Positions 21,082 to 33,016 of a stretch of 64,000 nucleotides of DNA are shown here, in pieces. The notes under the pieces were generated by a model. The model worked only from the letters and a program-made list of their open reading frames with translations, ran no database searches and was not told where the DNA came from. The stretch lies in contig AJFK01000890.1 in assembly GCA_000467715.1 (NCBI GenBank), forward strand, positions 62,001 through 126,000, written 5' to 3'. A program made the position numbers and the translations under genes. The first letter of the stretch is position 1. Every line of letters begins with the position of its first letter. The stretch is from Hysterium pulicare CBS 123377 (Eukaryota; Ascomycota; Dothideomycetes; Hysteriales; Hysteriaceae).

Positions 21082-22937
21082 ATGTCCTTATCAACGGGTA
21101 GCTTAGCAGGCGTTGTCCAAGTCGCCCTTGCAGCAGTAATTGTAGTAAGTAAAGCGTCCACTTCTAGCATTTTGTGGCGATACTAGTAGTAATAACTTAG
21201 TTGACGGTCTATGTGTTCGGTCTCGCCATATACCGTCGTTTCTTCCATCCACTTGCAAAGTTCCCTGGTCCTTTCTTGAATGCAGTGTCTCCAATACCAG
21301 CCGGTCTGTCTCTTATGCGAGGTCGCTTCGCCTTTGAAAACAAACTGAAGCATGAGAATTATGGTACTCCCACATCAATCCTCCTCCGAGTCTCCTACAG
21401 ACTGTGAACTTACTTGTGACAGGTTCCGTCTTCCGCCTTTCTCCAAATGAGCTCACCTTCAACTCTGCCCAGTCGTGGAACGACATCTACGGTTTCCGGC
21501 AGGGCCATCACAATATGCGCAAATCTCCCCTTCACACAGGTCCCGTTCAGGTTGGAAAGACCACGACGCTGCAATATACTACGGACGAGGCTAACCATGC
21601 GCGACAACGACGGGCTCTGAGCCACTCATTCTCGACGCAGGCGCTTATGGAACAAGAACCCATCGTGCAAGAGTACATGTCCAAAGTCATTGCCAACCTA
21701 AAGCGGTTAGCTGCTGAGGAGAAGGTCTTCAACATTTGCGATTGGTTTAACTACTTTACGTTTGATACTATGGGAGATTTGGCATTCGCCGAGAGCTTCG
21801 GGTGCTTGGATGAAGGTAAGTTCCTCAGTTACCTTGAGCAGAGCTTAGGATACCTCTTGACTGATCAAAACAGGGGAGTATCATGAATGGGTAAATTATC
21901 TCTTCCATACGGTCAAAGATGGCGCTTTGATACAGGCTACGAGACGCTTTGCTGGCACTGGTACCTGGTTGCAGAAATTCCTACAGAATAGGAATCCCCA
22001 CATGGGAGAGGCCATGGCATACCATGTGGAGCATACTCGCGAAAAGGTCTTGAGGTAAGATACTTGGACAATGGAGAGATCATTAGTGCACTAATTCTAA
22101 AAGTCGACTTCAAGCGCAAGATGTCGATCACCGAGACTTCATTTGGTATATCCTTCGACAACAGGAGAAGTATGACTTGAAACAAGATGAGATCATCGCC
22201 AATTCAGGTCTTTTCATGTAGACCGTTCCTATTCCCAAGATAAACTGGAGGAAGGGCTAACTTTCCCAAGTGTCGCAGGCAGCGAAACCACCGCAACCGC
22301 TCTTTCGGGCCTCATCGCACGCTTGATTTGGAACCCATCATGCTACAAGAAACTGACCACGGAGATTCGGACCACATTCTCCAACGAAGATGCCATCACA
22401 TTCAAAGCCGTGCTAGAGCTTCCCTATCTCAACGCCTGCATCGAAGAAATCCTCCGTGTCCATCCGCCCGTCCCAGCTGGTCCTCCTCGCGTTGTTCCTC
22501 CTGGCGGAGACTTTATCGACGGACACTGGATACCGGGTGGGACTACGGTATCAGTCGGAGCTTGGGCTGCTTGTCATAATGATCTACATTTCCGTGATCC
22601 GGACGCTTTTGTTCCGGAACGGTGGATCGATGAAATTTATAATAGTGATGTGAAGAAAGCCATGCAGCCGTTCTCTCTTGGGCCAAGTAATTGTATTGGA
22701 AAGAAGTGAGTATCCTTTTGGGATGCACGATCCGCAAGAAAGTTTGCTGACATACTTGATAGTCTAGCTTATATGGAAATGCGTATCATGATTGCGCGCT
22801 TGTTTTGGAATTTCGATGTTATCAGTATTGATGGAGCGCCGAAATGGGATCCGGCTGGTGAGATGAAGCACAAGCAGGCTTTCATGGTTTGGGAGAAATC
22901 GGTCATCATGGTGAAGGTCGTTGATTTGAGAAAGTAG
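21082..22937 (+). CDS. cytochrome P450 (isotrichodermin C-15 hydroxylase-like)
   Basis: Seven exons: 21082-21144, 21201-21363, 21423-21815, 21874-22054, 22104-22217, 22271-22705 and 22763-22937; introns are 49-59 bases, all phases close, 507 residues. Seen: N-terminal membrane segment, 'YRRFFHPLAKFPGPFLNAVS', 'GSVFRLSPNELTFNS', I-helix 'IVAGSETTATAL', ExxR in 'EEILRVHPP', 'FVPERW', and the haem loop 'PFSLGPSNCIGKN' followed by 'LAYMEMR'. This layout fits the large fungal group that includes isotrichodermin C-15 hydroxylase and many secondary-metabolism P450s. It is intact. It lies 1.4 kb from the divergent PhyH dioxygenase; a shared pathway is possible but not shown. Confidence 0.9.
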
Positions 22938-23267
22938 AGCTGATGTTCAGGTAAGTGCGGCCTAAATGGTACTCAGACCAGGATGTGCAAGTCCCCCAGA
23001 TATGCATATGGGTGGCGACTCTCTTTAAACGCCTTTGCAGAGCCTAAGGTACCTCAGTGGACGGACAGTATTTGGTTTAGTACAGCTAAGACCCCTTGAT
23101 ATACGCCTAATTATTGTATAAACTTAAGTCTCTTCTTTCTTGTGCATGAAATAGTAGGAGGCTATGTGTATAACAGTTTCAACGTCGGTTAAAGCATAGA
23201 TTCTCCTCTGTAACCAGGTTACATAGGTCAAACGGTGTATGCGGACAGCGCGAAGTGTCTTGAGATC
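22938..23267. other. intergenic between convergent genes
   Basis: 3' flanks of the P450 and the STAND-like gene; no ORF supported. Confidence 0.5.
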
Positions 23268-25094
23268 TTAGTCATCCTGGTCAATAGCGAGAGTAGCCAG
23301 CTTCGCCGTACTAATCTTCTCCCTAACCATGGAATCATCAAAGAAGTGTTCCGAGCGAATGGTAACAAAAACCTTCAAAACACAAGGCGAATTCTCCACC
23401 AGCTCAATGAGCGGATCGAAGAACCGCTCCATGTCTCCCTGGATCCGATCTACTCGGTCAAGAACGATAACCACGGTTTGAAAATTGCAGCTCTTGAGAA
23501 GTTTAGTGATTATGGAGTAATATGCTTCCACGCGTTCTGCCGATCTCTTTGTGGGCAATTGATGTATGTTGTCGATATCACGCTTGAGCTGTGCATAGAG
23601 TATCTCATTGCGGAGTAATAGTCGGCCATCGTTGGAGTCGAGGAGCTGGTAGATAAGTTCTGAGAGCACAGACTGGGACGTGGGTCTTTCAGAAGACGCC
23701 GTTTGATAGCTATCCATGACTTGAGAAAATCGGTATATTATGGCAGTTCCGCTGCTTATGCCACGGCTGGTGAAAAGTTCTTCGCGTGTAGTAACGAGTG
23801 TCACTGAAGCAAGGGAAAGCCAACTCAACACTGTCTGGTTCGGTGCCACCGTCTTGCCGTGGAGAATCATCAGGCTGGATTTGGGGGAGGAACGCCAGCC
23901 TTGGAAAGTGTCGGTACGGAAGACGTTGGCTTCGACGTCAAGAGGCGGAAGTCTAGGAAGGCCGTCAAATGTCCGTGAGAGCCGATTGGCAAAATCTGAT
24001 ATAAAAGTTTCTGAATCTTGCGAATCGACTTTAAGTAGTTGTCGAAGAACGTCTAGGCGGTCGTTGTCATTTCGAATCCGTAAAGCTGTTGAAGATTAGC
24101 GTTGTAATTTGAAAAGTTAGAGTACGGCTTGTCGTTACCTTCGACGCTTTCTTCAACGTGATCGAGTTTTCGTTCAACATTACCAATCTTTCTCTCAACG
24201 TTAGTGAGCCGGATTCCGTCAAGAACTTCCATTTCTCTCCGCATTTCCTGGATGGCGCTCTGAATTTCAGCAACCTTATTCTCGAGTCCGGCGCTCGAAG
24301 GTCGTATCAAGAAAGAGAATAGCCTTCGAGAAGTCCCAATGGAATAGTATCGTATTGCTTCGTACAGGAATTCTATTCCCAGTCTGTATATTACTGCCGT
24401 AAACTCTTTCATTCTCGTCGTTGTGTAAACTTCCTTTACCATCTGAATGCGAGAGTACTGCTGCTGTAGAGTGGTGAGCATGACATTGATCAAGTCCTCG
24501 GCTTTTTGTTTGTGCACTGCTACCTGTCTTTGAAGTCAGGAGGTGAGAATTAGATGAAAATGGGCGGGATTACTGACTACTAGAAATAAGGAAAGGGCTC
24601 CGTAAGCTGCGTCACCATATCCCGACCCTGCACCATTCATGATCTGAATGACTCCCGCATATGCTTTTAGATACTCATTAAAGCTGTTCATAAATCTTGT
24701 CACACCCCTACGGGCCCGCTTCAAGCTGCCTTTCAGTTCACTCTCTTCCGTTTGGCGATCACGGGCTTCCTTCAAACATTTATCCATCAGGGCTTCAAGG
24801 TCACCTGCAGATGCGCCATGAAGGTACTGCACCTCCGATGCAGATAACTTTTTCTGTATTTCATGTCGAAATTCTTCGTTGTTAGGTTTTGCAATCTGTT
24901 GGACTGTGCTGCAAAAAGAGATGAAAAGTCAATTGGTGAAGTAGTCGAAAGCGAAGGCAAAGTCCTCACCTCTGAGTTTTCTCATCGGTCTGGCTCCAAA
25001 ATACCTCCACCTCTTCCGGTTTGTATGCGGTTTCTAGATGCCAGTGTTTCAATTGATCTGGCTGCGGGGGGCCGCTGGAATTTTCTCTCGTCAT
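23268..25094 (-). CDS. fungal STAND/NLR-like protein with DUF7708-type N-terminus and degenerate P-loop
   Basis: Four exons: 25094-24970, 24908-24578, 24523-24139 and 24085-23268; introns 53-61 bases; 552 residues. The N-terminal region (about 60-230) has 'YAGVIQIMNGAGSGYGDAAYGALSLFL', split here as helices typical of DUF7708, which begins many fungal NLR-like proteins. A coiled-coil stretch rich in Glu/Arg ('VERKIGNVERKLDHVEESVE') follows. The C-terminal half looks like a P-loop NTPase: 'VVIVLDRVDRI' suits Walker B and 'KVFVTIRSEHFF' a sensor strand. The expected Walker A position reads 'MILHGKTVAPNQTVLSWLS', without GxxxxGK[ST], so ATP binding is doubtful. No repeat domain follows. Possibly a self/non-self or defence-type regulator; function unknown. 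Head to head with the AAA gene at 25651. Confidence 0.7.
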
Positions 25095-25650
25095 TATTCA
25101 TGAACCTTGGTAACGGTGATCAACCCAATGAGTATGTTGTCTTCGCTCGTTGAATCACGCCAAACCCGCGTTCGTAAAGACCGAGAATGGAGTCAGTTTT
25201 GGTTGGAGCCTAGAAACGATGAGTGTGCATTCACATCGGACGGATGGTTCACCGCGTGTACTGGAAGATTGTTACTCGTCTTGCAGCCTAATTCCCGCCA
25301 CCTGTAGTTCTCAAGTTCAGCAGTAGTTGGTTTCTCAAATGAGGGATTTTATTTGGCGTTCCTCATGTACGCCGTTTTGAATCCGACAACGCAGCACAGC
25401 CTTGCAGTAGCACAGCCTCGTTTAATAATGGTGGTCAGCTTTGACGAAATCCTGATTCCCGTAACTCTTTCAGCCCCCACTCCAGGGTTGTTGTGCCGCC
25501 ATGGTAAAGTTTAGGATGGCACGAGAAACCCGTACAAGGACCCTACTGGCCAGCCTTGCGTGCCGTTCCGTGCTGCGCACCACTGTAGACGACACTACCC
25601 ATTGTGTATTTGTCGTGGTTGGCTAAGGGGAATGCAGCTCGCGGCAGCCG
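25095..25650. promoter_or_regulatory. divergent promoter of STAND-like and AAA genes
   Basis: 556 bases between the two divergent start codons (less if the AAA gene starts at 25651, more if at 25831). No ORF with a domain. A shared promoter would couple the two genes; inferred. Confidence 0.4.
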
Positions 25651-28601
25651 ATGGCTGGACAAGTAAATGCGAGCCTTAACCATGCATCTCATCGGACTGG
25701 CGAGGCTGAGCGGACAGTCGAAAATTCAAGGACATCCGCGTGGGGTCCAAGAGAAACAACCCCTCTTCCTTCATTTCTACAGCGGCCTCTCTCTGCATTG
25801 ATTGACTTGTTCCTCGCCATTGAACTCGAGATGGATGCCGAAAAGGACCTGCGGAATGGAACCTCTGCCTACGAAACGAACTCAATCCGATTACTAGAAA
25901 CAAAATACATCGAGCTTCTGGAGAAGAGAATTGCCGGGCTAGAGGCAGCACTGAAGGACCGTGATGGAGCTGTAGGCTACAATTCATTGTCCCCGAAGCC
26001 GTCTTTGATTTGGTTCGCTATTAGTTCTGCTTGCTAATATTTTCGCCCTCAAAGGCAATTAACCAAACTAATGGCGCCATCGAGAGTATCAATAGGGTTC
26101 GTCGTTCCTTGATCTGTGAGATGTTTTTCTAATTGTAGCAGTTTTTGAAAGACGATGGCCAAGATAAGCAACGTAGAGAAAGCATTAGCTCAACCGGAGG
26201 CCCGAAGATCCATTTCCGAGAATTAAAGTTTAACGATGAGGGGGTCGAGATAGTGACAGATGTATCGGATAAAGAGCCGCCCAAGACAGAACAATTAGAG
26301 AAGCCAAAGCACTCGCCAGACTTGATTTGGCTGAGGGCTCTCGATAAGCATAACAAATACGACTACTCCGAAGTTGAGATTAAAAGCGAAGAGTTGCGAA
26401 GTTTGTTCCGAAAGGAGTTTGCGCACGACCCAAGGATGCATTTTTCGATTGATGACAGTAAAGACGAAATTTCCTTGACCAGCCCCTTCGAGCCTTTGAT
26501 TCACAATTGGGCAAGGCTTGAAGCAATCGCAGACGAAAAAGGTACCGACTCGACTACTTCTAGCTCAGAGGAGAGCATTTCACCTACACCAGTTAATGAT
26601 GAGAATACGGAAAAGACTCGAGCAGATCTGATAAGCTTGCTGGCTCAAGTTCGGTCAACACCGGAACTTACAGCATACTTTTCAGGACTGGAAACCCAGA
26701 GAAAAAGTCAGACCATTACGTTCGATTATCTTTGGACAATCTTCCCGCCCGGCGAACTCGTATATTCCACCGCTTACATGAAGATGCCTCAAATCTTTAT
26801 CGTGAAAGAAAGTCGGAGCAATATAGGATCGGAGATTGACTCCGGAAGCGAAAGGGATCAAAAGAGGGTCTGGTTTCTCCTGTGCTGGAGTTATGACTGG
26901 GATGGGAAGCAGTTCAAGCGTGTTCCAGTGCAATTCAGATATGAAGAATTCCAGGGTGCGAGATTGATTAACACGCTACAGTGCCACCCCTTACGATATC
27001 ACAGTACTGGAGTCGATTCAGGATCGGAAATCCAACATCTGAGAAAGTCTTTAATCGATCGCGGACGTCGATTCCGCGAATTGTGCGCCCGAGAGACAGG
27101 TTCTCAAATGTTTGACTACAAGGGAGATGCCATATCTCATGGTACTGGGTTTCAGCGCTTGAAAAATAACCAGAACGGGGTGAGACCTTGAGCTCCCTGC
27201 TGTTATTTATTGACATATGCTGACCGCTACGACTACCAGGGGGCAGACGAGTCTCTTATAGATTACCTAATTCGTGGTCGACGGCGCCGTCCCGGGAGAC
27301 AGAGCCTGGCGCCGAAGCAGGCAGACCAACGTCACGTAAGATCGCCATTGTGCATTATAAGTCGGCTTTGGGCCAAGCTGAAATTGCCTGTAGATCCAAG
27401 GTCGTGTCATGGTCGATTTCGAATCGTATCTCCAACATGCTCCCAATGTTGGAAAGTATGGACCAATGGGCGACGCCCTTTTCTCCGTTCATGATGACGA
27501 ATGCCGTTGCGGTTCCTGCGCCACCAACGAGGCCCTCATAAAGAATCAGAAGAGGCATTACGACAATTGTAACGGATTGACAGTATTTGAAGAGGAGCAG
27601 TACCTTATTTGCCCACCACGAGTTCTTGGCTATCATTTGGAAACAAGAACGTGGTTAGAGCTGGACGTCGATAAAGTAGATGACATAATTGGCCCAAGCA
27701 GTGATGAAGCTTTCAGGAAACTGGAGCTCGCTGCTTCTCAAAAGACGCTGATCCAAAATCTTGTCCAGAGCCACACAAGCGGAACTGGGAAGGAACCGCT
27801 TATGCAAGACATCGTGAAGGAGAAAGGGAAAGGTTTAGTCATATTGCTGCATGGGCCTCCAGGAGTTGGCAAGACCCTTACTGCTGAGAGTGTTGCTCGT
27901 ATGGCAGGAAAGCCGCTTTTCTCCGTGAGTCCGTCAGATATTGGGCTGGATCCCGCGGAAGTCGAGCACAACTTGGAGGCCTTGTTTGAATTAGCCGCAC
28001 GATGGCGCGCGGTCTTGCTTTTTGATGAAGCCGACGTTTTCTTGGAATCCCGAAGCGCGCACACTTCTGACTTGACTCGAAACGCTCTTGTATCCGTTCT
28101 GCTGCGAGTTTTGGAGTACTATGATGGCATACTCATATTGACCACAAATCGTATTCAGCAATTCGATGTTGCTGTCCAGTCGAGAGTCAACCTTGGGTTG
28201 AGGTACAAGGACCTTAACATGGACCAGAAGAAACGAATCATAAAAGGTTTTATCGATCAGCTTGGCGAAGACAATGTTGATGACAAGGAAAGTCTTCTAT
28301 CCTTGATTGACGATGACACGGACGCGTTCGAGTGGTTTGATGTGCTCAATGGCCGACAAGTCCGTAATGTCCTTTTTTCGGCGGCATCGTTGGCCGTGAA
28401 GGAAGGCGGAGCGCTCAAAAGAAGACACGTCATGACGATGCTGGTACGTGATTGTATTCCTTACCTGACTATAGATTTTTCTTGTCATGACCTGACACTA
28501 ATACGACTACATCTCAACAGAAGGCGACTTATCAGTTTCAAGATAGCATCAAAGGAATCGTCGAGGATGCAAGGCGAAAAGCAGAGGTTGGGATGAAATG
28601 A
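25651..28601 (+). CDS. DUF7025-AAA+ ATPase (copy 1)
   Basis: Six exons: 25651-25971, 26055-26085, 26143-27179, 27240-27335, 27394-28443 and 28521-28601; 871 residues. The 31-base exon 2 is the least certain but fixes the phase. A later ATG at 25831, just before 'MDAEKDLRNG', may be the real start. An N-terminal coiled coil ('LETKYIELLEKRIAGLEAAL') precedes a DUF7025 region ('ITFDYLWTIFPPGELVY', about residues 280-310). The AAA+ module follows: Walker A 'HGPPGVGKTLTAE' (about 650), Walker B 'AVLLFDEADVFLE', sensor 'GILILTTNR', and an Arg-bearing 'AVQSRVNLGL'. Between them is a Cys cluster 'DDECRCGSC'. Catalytically complete. Fungal DUF7025-AAA proteins have no settled role; the fold recalls BCS1/metalloprotease-type AAA ATPases. 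Confidence 0.82.
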
Positions 28602-28836
28602 TTTTTCTGCTGGATTTATCCGAGCCAAAAGCTAGGTCATGTGCTCTTAGCTAAGTTCATAGGTAACTAGTTCTAAACAAGTGAATTTTCGGAGAACTTC
28701 ATAAGTAAGAAGTCATGCTTATTGGTAACCGAGCATGTTACAACGCTATATAGTTGTTTCTGAACTGGAACGATGGAGCACGTGACCCTTTCACCACCCT
28801 GTCTCGGTACCTTAAGGTTGCACTTCACGGTATGTC

Positions 28837-30192
28837 GAAGTGGCTAGCAAGGCCGTCATTACAACAGATTCTGCGAAGATGATCGCTACTCCAGGCATTG
28901 ACGTCGTTCTAGAAGTAACTGGAACCCAGCTGCTGGCGTACGACACCGTCGACACGTTCTCTTGGTATGGTGCCTCTGGACACTGAATAACTCACAGATA
29001 TTGATGGGATTGTCAGTGCTGCAAGCATAAGAAGCACATTGTAATAGTAAATGTTGAGGCCGATGACTTGGCCGATCCCCTCCTGACCCGCAAGACGAAG
29101 GAGGCAGGCATCATCTATTTCATGGCGTATGGAGATCAACCAGCTCTGATAGCAGAGACGGTCAAGTGGGCAAGAACCGCTGGTTATTAAGTGTCGATGT
29201 ATGGGGAAGGTTGAGCAAATATAATCTCGACTTAGCGACTTTGTTTGTGCTGGCAAAGGAACGAAGCACCTACCGCAATACCACAGTTCAACCCCTGACA
29301 TCGTGTGGAACTACAACGGCTTCACTAAAGAGCAGTTAGCTACACGAGATTTCATCCCGCAAAGGTTCAACTCTTTTCTGAATGGCACCAAGTCAGCCCT
29401 TGAAATGGCTGCTGTTGCCAATGGCTGCGGTCTTAGTCCCCCTTCTGATGGCTTGCGATTCCCCCCTTGTGCTACACATGACCTCCTCAGGTGCTAAAGC
29501 CCGAGTATGACGGCGGCCAGCTGTCCAAAAAAGGAACAGTTGAAGTTGTCTCATCTCTGGAGACCGACAGCCGAGCAATGTTCAATGATCTCAGATGGGT
29601 GTCTATGTTGCTATCGAAGCCCCCCCGGAGATTACCAGAAGGATTGCTGCAAGCAATTCGGGTTGAAGACCGACAGCACCGGCAAATATGCCGCTCATTA
29701 CAAGACATACCATCTTATTGGCCTTGAGCTTGGCATCTCTGTTGCGACGATCATGGTCCGTGGTGAGCCCCCGGTCAATGTAGGAGGTGGTCTGGCAATG
29801 GCGTTGCCACCGCTAAGCGCGACCTTAAAGCTAGCGAGAAGCTTGACGGTGAAGGTGGCTTTATGGTGTATGGCAAGCTGATGACTGCGGAGGACTCGCT
29901 AGCTATCGAAGGTGTGGCAATCGGTTTTGCTCACGGAATCATCTCGAAGAAAGACGACAAGAAAGGCCAGGGTCTCAGCTGGGCAGATGTCGAGTAAAGC
30001 GACAAGCGACAAGCCGCCTCTGCGCGAAGGGAAATGGAGGTCATATATCGAAAAGGATTTGCAGGCAAAATTGGCCAGACAAACGGTGTCAGCAAGACGA
30101 ATGGTGTCAACGGTGTCCGCTGGGATGGCGGCATTCCTTGCTGGATCTGTTGTTTTATGTATCTTCAGCGTGCAGAAAGCGGCGTTCGGAGT
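28837..30192 (+). pseudogene. decayed SAF/homoserine-dehydrogenase-like oxidoreductase gene
   Basis: Pieces of one protein appear in order but in different frames: 'PGIDVVLEVTG', 'HIVIVNVEADDLADPLLTRK', 'IIYFMAYGDQPALIAETVKW', 'VWNYNGFTKEQLA', 'FNSFLNGTKSALEMAAVANG', 'GTVEVVSSLETDSRAMFNDL', 'YHLIGLELGISVATIMVRGE', 'GEGGFMVYGKL', 'GLSWADVE' and a C-terminal 'REMEVIYRKGFAGK'. This is the Rossmann plus C-terminal SAF layout of the NAD(P)-dependent homoserine-dehydrogenase-like oxidoreductases. Several frameshifts and in-frame stops (for example TAA after 'WARTAGY' near 29190, and shifts near 29000, 29380, 29620 and 29760) exclude a working product. The high residual similarity suggests fairly recent loss. 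Confidence 0.8.
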
Positions 30193-30572
30193 TAAGTTGA
30201 TTTCAGAGATTGTATAGAGCATCTCTATCTTATTGAGTTGTAAGAACATGATGTCGATGAAGTACGGCACGCGCGACGCGCCGTAATCAGAGCTTGGGAC
30301 AGTTTAGCCCGAGCTACGAAGTATTCCGGCAGCAACGCGCGAACATCTGCAATTCTAGATTATGCCGCTGATGAGTTTTAGTATTGGTATGATAGAGAAG
30401 TCATTGTTATTAGACAACGAAGAATATAGGCCAAAAGATAGGTAACATTCACTAAAACTCCTGACCACGTGATCTATCTATTGAAAACCCCAAGTCAACT
30501 TTTCTGAACTTCTCTATGGCCATTCTATAGTTTATTCTATAATTGCCCTTTATAATCAATTCAATGCACTTT
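30193..30572. other. spacer between pseudogene and MFS gene
   Basis: AT-rich, with a CACGTG motif at about 30475. No ORF. Confidence 0.45.
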
Positions 30573-32408
30573 TCATTTGTGCGTACTGCGCAGGCCACGA
30601 CCAGAGGCAAAAAGAGAAGCCAGAATGGCAATTAGTGCAAAGCCTGAAGAAGCTATGAAGCAATATCTTATCCCATCATAGTAAACGAGACGAGCCTGCA
30701 GCTGTACGTCGGGAGGTAGATTTTTCAGACCCGTGACAGAATGTCTAATGGCGTCAATTACCTGAATCGAGTGTGTTGTCAGCGTTTCGGCCTCTAGTGG
30801 TCAATGGGTTTCAATCCATTACTCAAGAGTCGCATACCTTGTCTTTGTCAGGTATTCCAGCGAGAGCCTCCGGAAGCCTGGAGCTGAGAGTATTTTGAAT
30901 AATCGCAGCAGTTATCGCGACACCCCAAACGCACCCCAATTGGCGAATTAGATACACGGTAGAAGCCGTTACGGCATGATCTATTTGCCGTGAGCAAGGA
31001 GAATTCTAATTCTGGACGTAGGTCATATTACCTGCATGTTCGAATGAAGCGAGAGAAGTGAATAAAGTAGCCGGATATACAATGCCCTGGCCAAGATTTG
31101 ATGGAAATATAAAGACGAAGTATTTCCACGCGGCGTCTTTGAAGCCCAAATCGGCAACCAGAAAATTTCCGATAAACATGAATACGGCGCCAATTCGGAC
31201 CAAAGTGATGAGCTTCCCCCAGCGAGACATTACTATGCCTGCGATGAGGCCACCGACAGGAGTGGCCAAAGAAGGAATGGCCAGGCGCATGCCTGCTTTT
31301 GTTGCCGAGTCCTGGAGAACGACCTGAAAGAATAAAGGTAACATGAATAGATACTATGATTACGATTAGTCTTACCAATAGCGTCAGAAAAGACTGATAT
31401 AGGCTTACGGCATATGCAGCGAGCCCGACAAAAATATTCGCTATTTGGATAGAAATCGGATTTCTTCCTCGAAGCATGCGCAGAGGAATCACTGGAATGG
31501 ACCTCGTCCTAGCCTCGACCAGGAAGAAGAGAGCAAGAAGAACTACATTCCCTACTAGCGATCCAATAACCCAGCCGTTACTCCAAGGTAGCTGATTGCC
31601 ACCTAAACTGAGTCCAACAAGCTGGATTGAGATTGCTGTGACAAGTAGAATCGAACCAGAAAAATCCACCCGCGTCCAGATTTCTTTGAAGGAAGGACTG
31701 ATTCTGAACTGACCCTCTGGGTTCTGGATCACCATCCATCCTAGTACCAAAGCCACAGCAGAGAGAGGAGCTTGCAGCAAAAAACACCACCTCCATCCAA
31801 TGGAGTCAGATATTGATCCTCCGAAGGAAGCTCCGCAGATCGCGCCAAAACCGAACATGGTGTTTTGTAAAGCCTGGTACATTCCTCTTTTGCGGAAGGG
31901 GATCATGTCGGAATTCACAATGGTTGCTGTAGACGTATATCAGCACATGATCTACTCCGATATTAGGAGGCCTACCCATTGACATCAATCCACCTCCACC
32001 GAAGCCCGCCAGAGCTCGCATACAGTTCAGGAACATGATATTGTGCGCAATTCCACACCCAAGGCATCCGAGCGCAAACGTAATGGTCGAGACAAAAAAG
32101 CAAACCCTCCGACCCAGAATATCCGAGAATCGGCCATATAGAGGCTGGAAGGCGGTGCTGGTGATCAGATAAGAGGTCGTAAGCCATGATGCTGTATTCG
32201 CGGCATCGAACTCAGATGATATGACAGCGTAAGTTGACGCTGTTATGGTGCCATCAAAGCCGTATAGAAAGACGTTGGCGAAAATTGCCACCTCGATCCA
32301 AATGAAACCTCGAGGTGGACTCCATTCTTTCGATTCTGGCGGTTGTAGAAGTGGCTGATCTTCCCTTGCCTCAACTACCTCGTTACCTTCCTCATGAGCC
32401 GAAAGCAT
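30573..32408 (-). CDS. MFS transporter (DHA2-like multidrug type)
   Basis: Five exons: 32408-31976, 31926-31409, 31353-31032, 30980-30838 and 30761-30573; introns 49-76 bases; 534 residues. The ATG at 32408 ('MLSAHEEGNEV') is the first in frame; the open frame upstream has no ATG. Seen: 'VFLYGFDGTITASTYAVISS' (TM1 with the D-G-T-I signature of DHA2), 'GRFSDILGRR' (MFS loop 2-3), 'WRWCFLLQAPL' (motif C region), and after splicing 'YAYLFMLPLFFQVVLQDSAT'. The C-terminus 'LASLFASGRGLRSTHK' is typical. About 12-14 helices; proton-driven export from the cell or vacuolar uptake of small molecules is the family role. Substrate unknown. Confidence 0.87.
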
Positions 32409-33016
32409 TGTCGTGTAGTTATTAGGAGGAGATAACGGCGTTGTCAGAGATATCCCAGAGGATGTGGTCAAATACTGACGTTTCTTGTCGTGTTCCCTCT
32501 GTCGAAAAATTGCTTGTATCGCCGTGATCGGAAAGCAGCAAAGGTCTTCGTCGATCTCATGCACGCATGATCAATGGTCCAATACGAACTGATCTCCACT
32601 AACTACCCTGCGAGATGAAAATGAGTCCGGGCTATCCAATGACTATCGATATTTTTCGCAGACCGGACTTGGTTGATGCCCCAATTCTGCTAGAACGATA
32701 AGTAGCTTCCAAAAAAATCTGTAGGAAACGCCGAAGCAAAGCATCCATTGTTAACGCTGTAGTGGTGCCGATCTCCAGGCAATTATCAAATAGTTATCTC
32801 TGCTAATGGTGAAGTTGGGTCACGCAATATCACCAAGGAAGTGCATCAGAAAGGTGGGGTATTCTAGAAAAAACCGTCGACGCGGCATCATCTCTCTGTC
32901 GTCCCACAATCTTCAACATCATCACAAACATCATCGACCTCGATTGACTCCGTGTTGAATCTCGTCCAAGTGCGAAAAACTTACCAAGGTCAATGTACCC
33001 TCCCTAGACAATATGG
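32409..33016. promoter_or_regulatory. divergent promoter of MFS and arylsulfotransferase-like genes
   Basis: 608 bases with no supported ORF; the region near 32920-33010 is CA/TC-rich as in 5' leaders. Confidence 0.4.

Noticed and set aside
32409-32564. Longer N-terminus for the DHA2-like transporter
   Set aside because: The open frame upstream of 32408 has no in-frame ATG and no family similarity.
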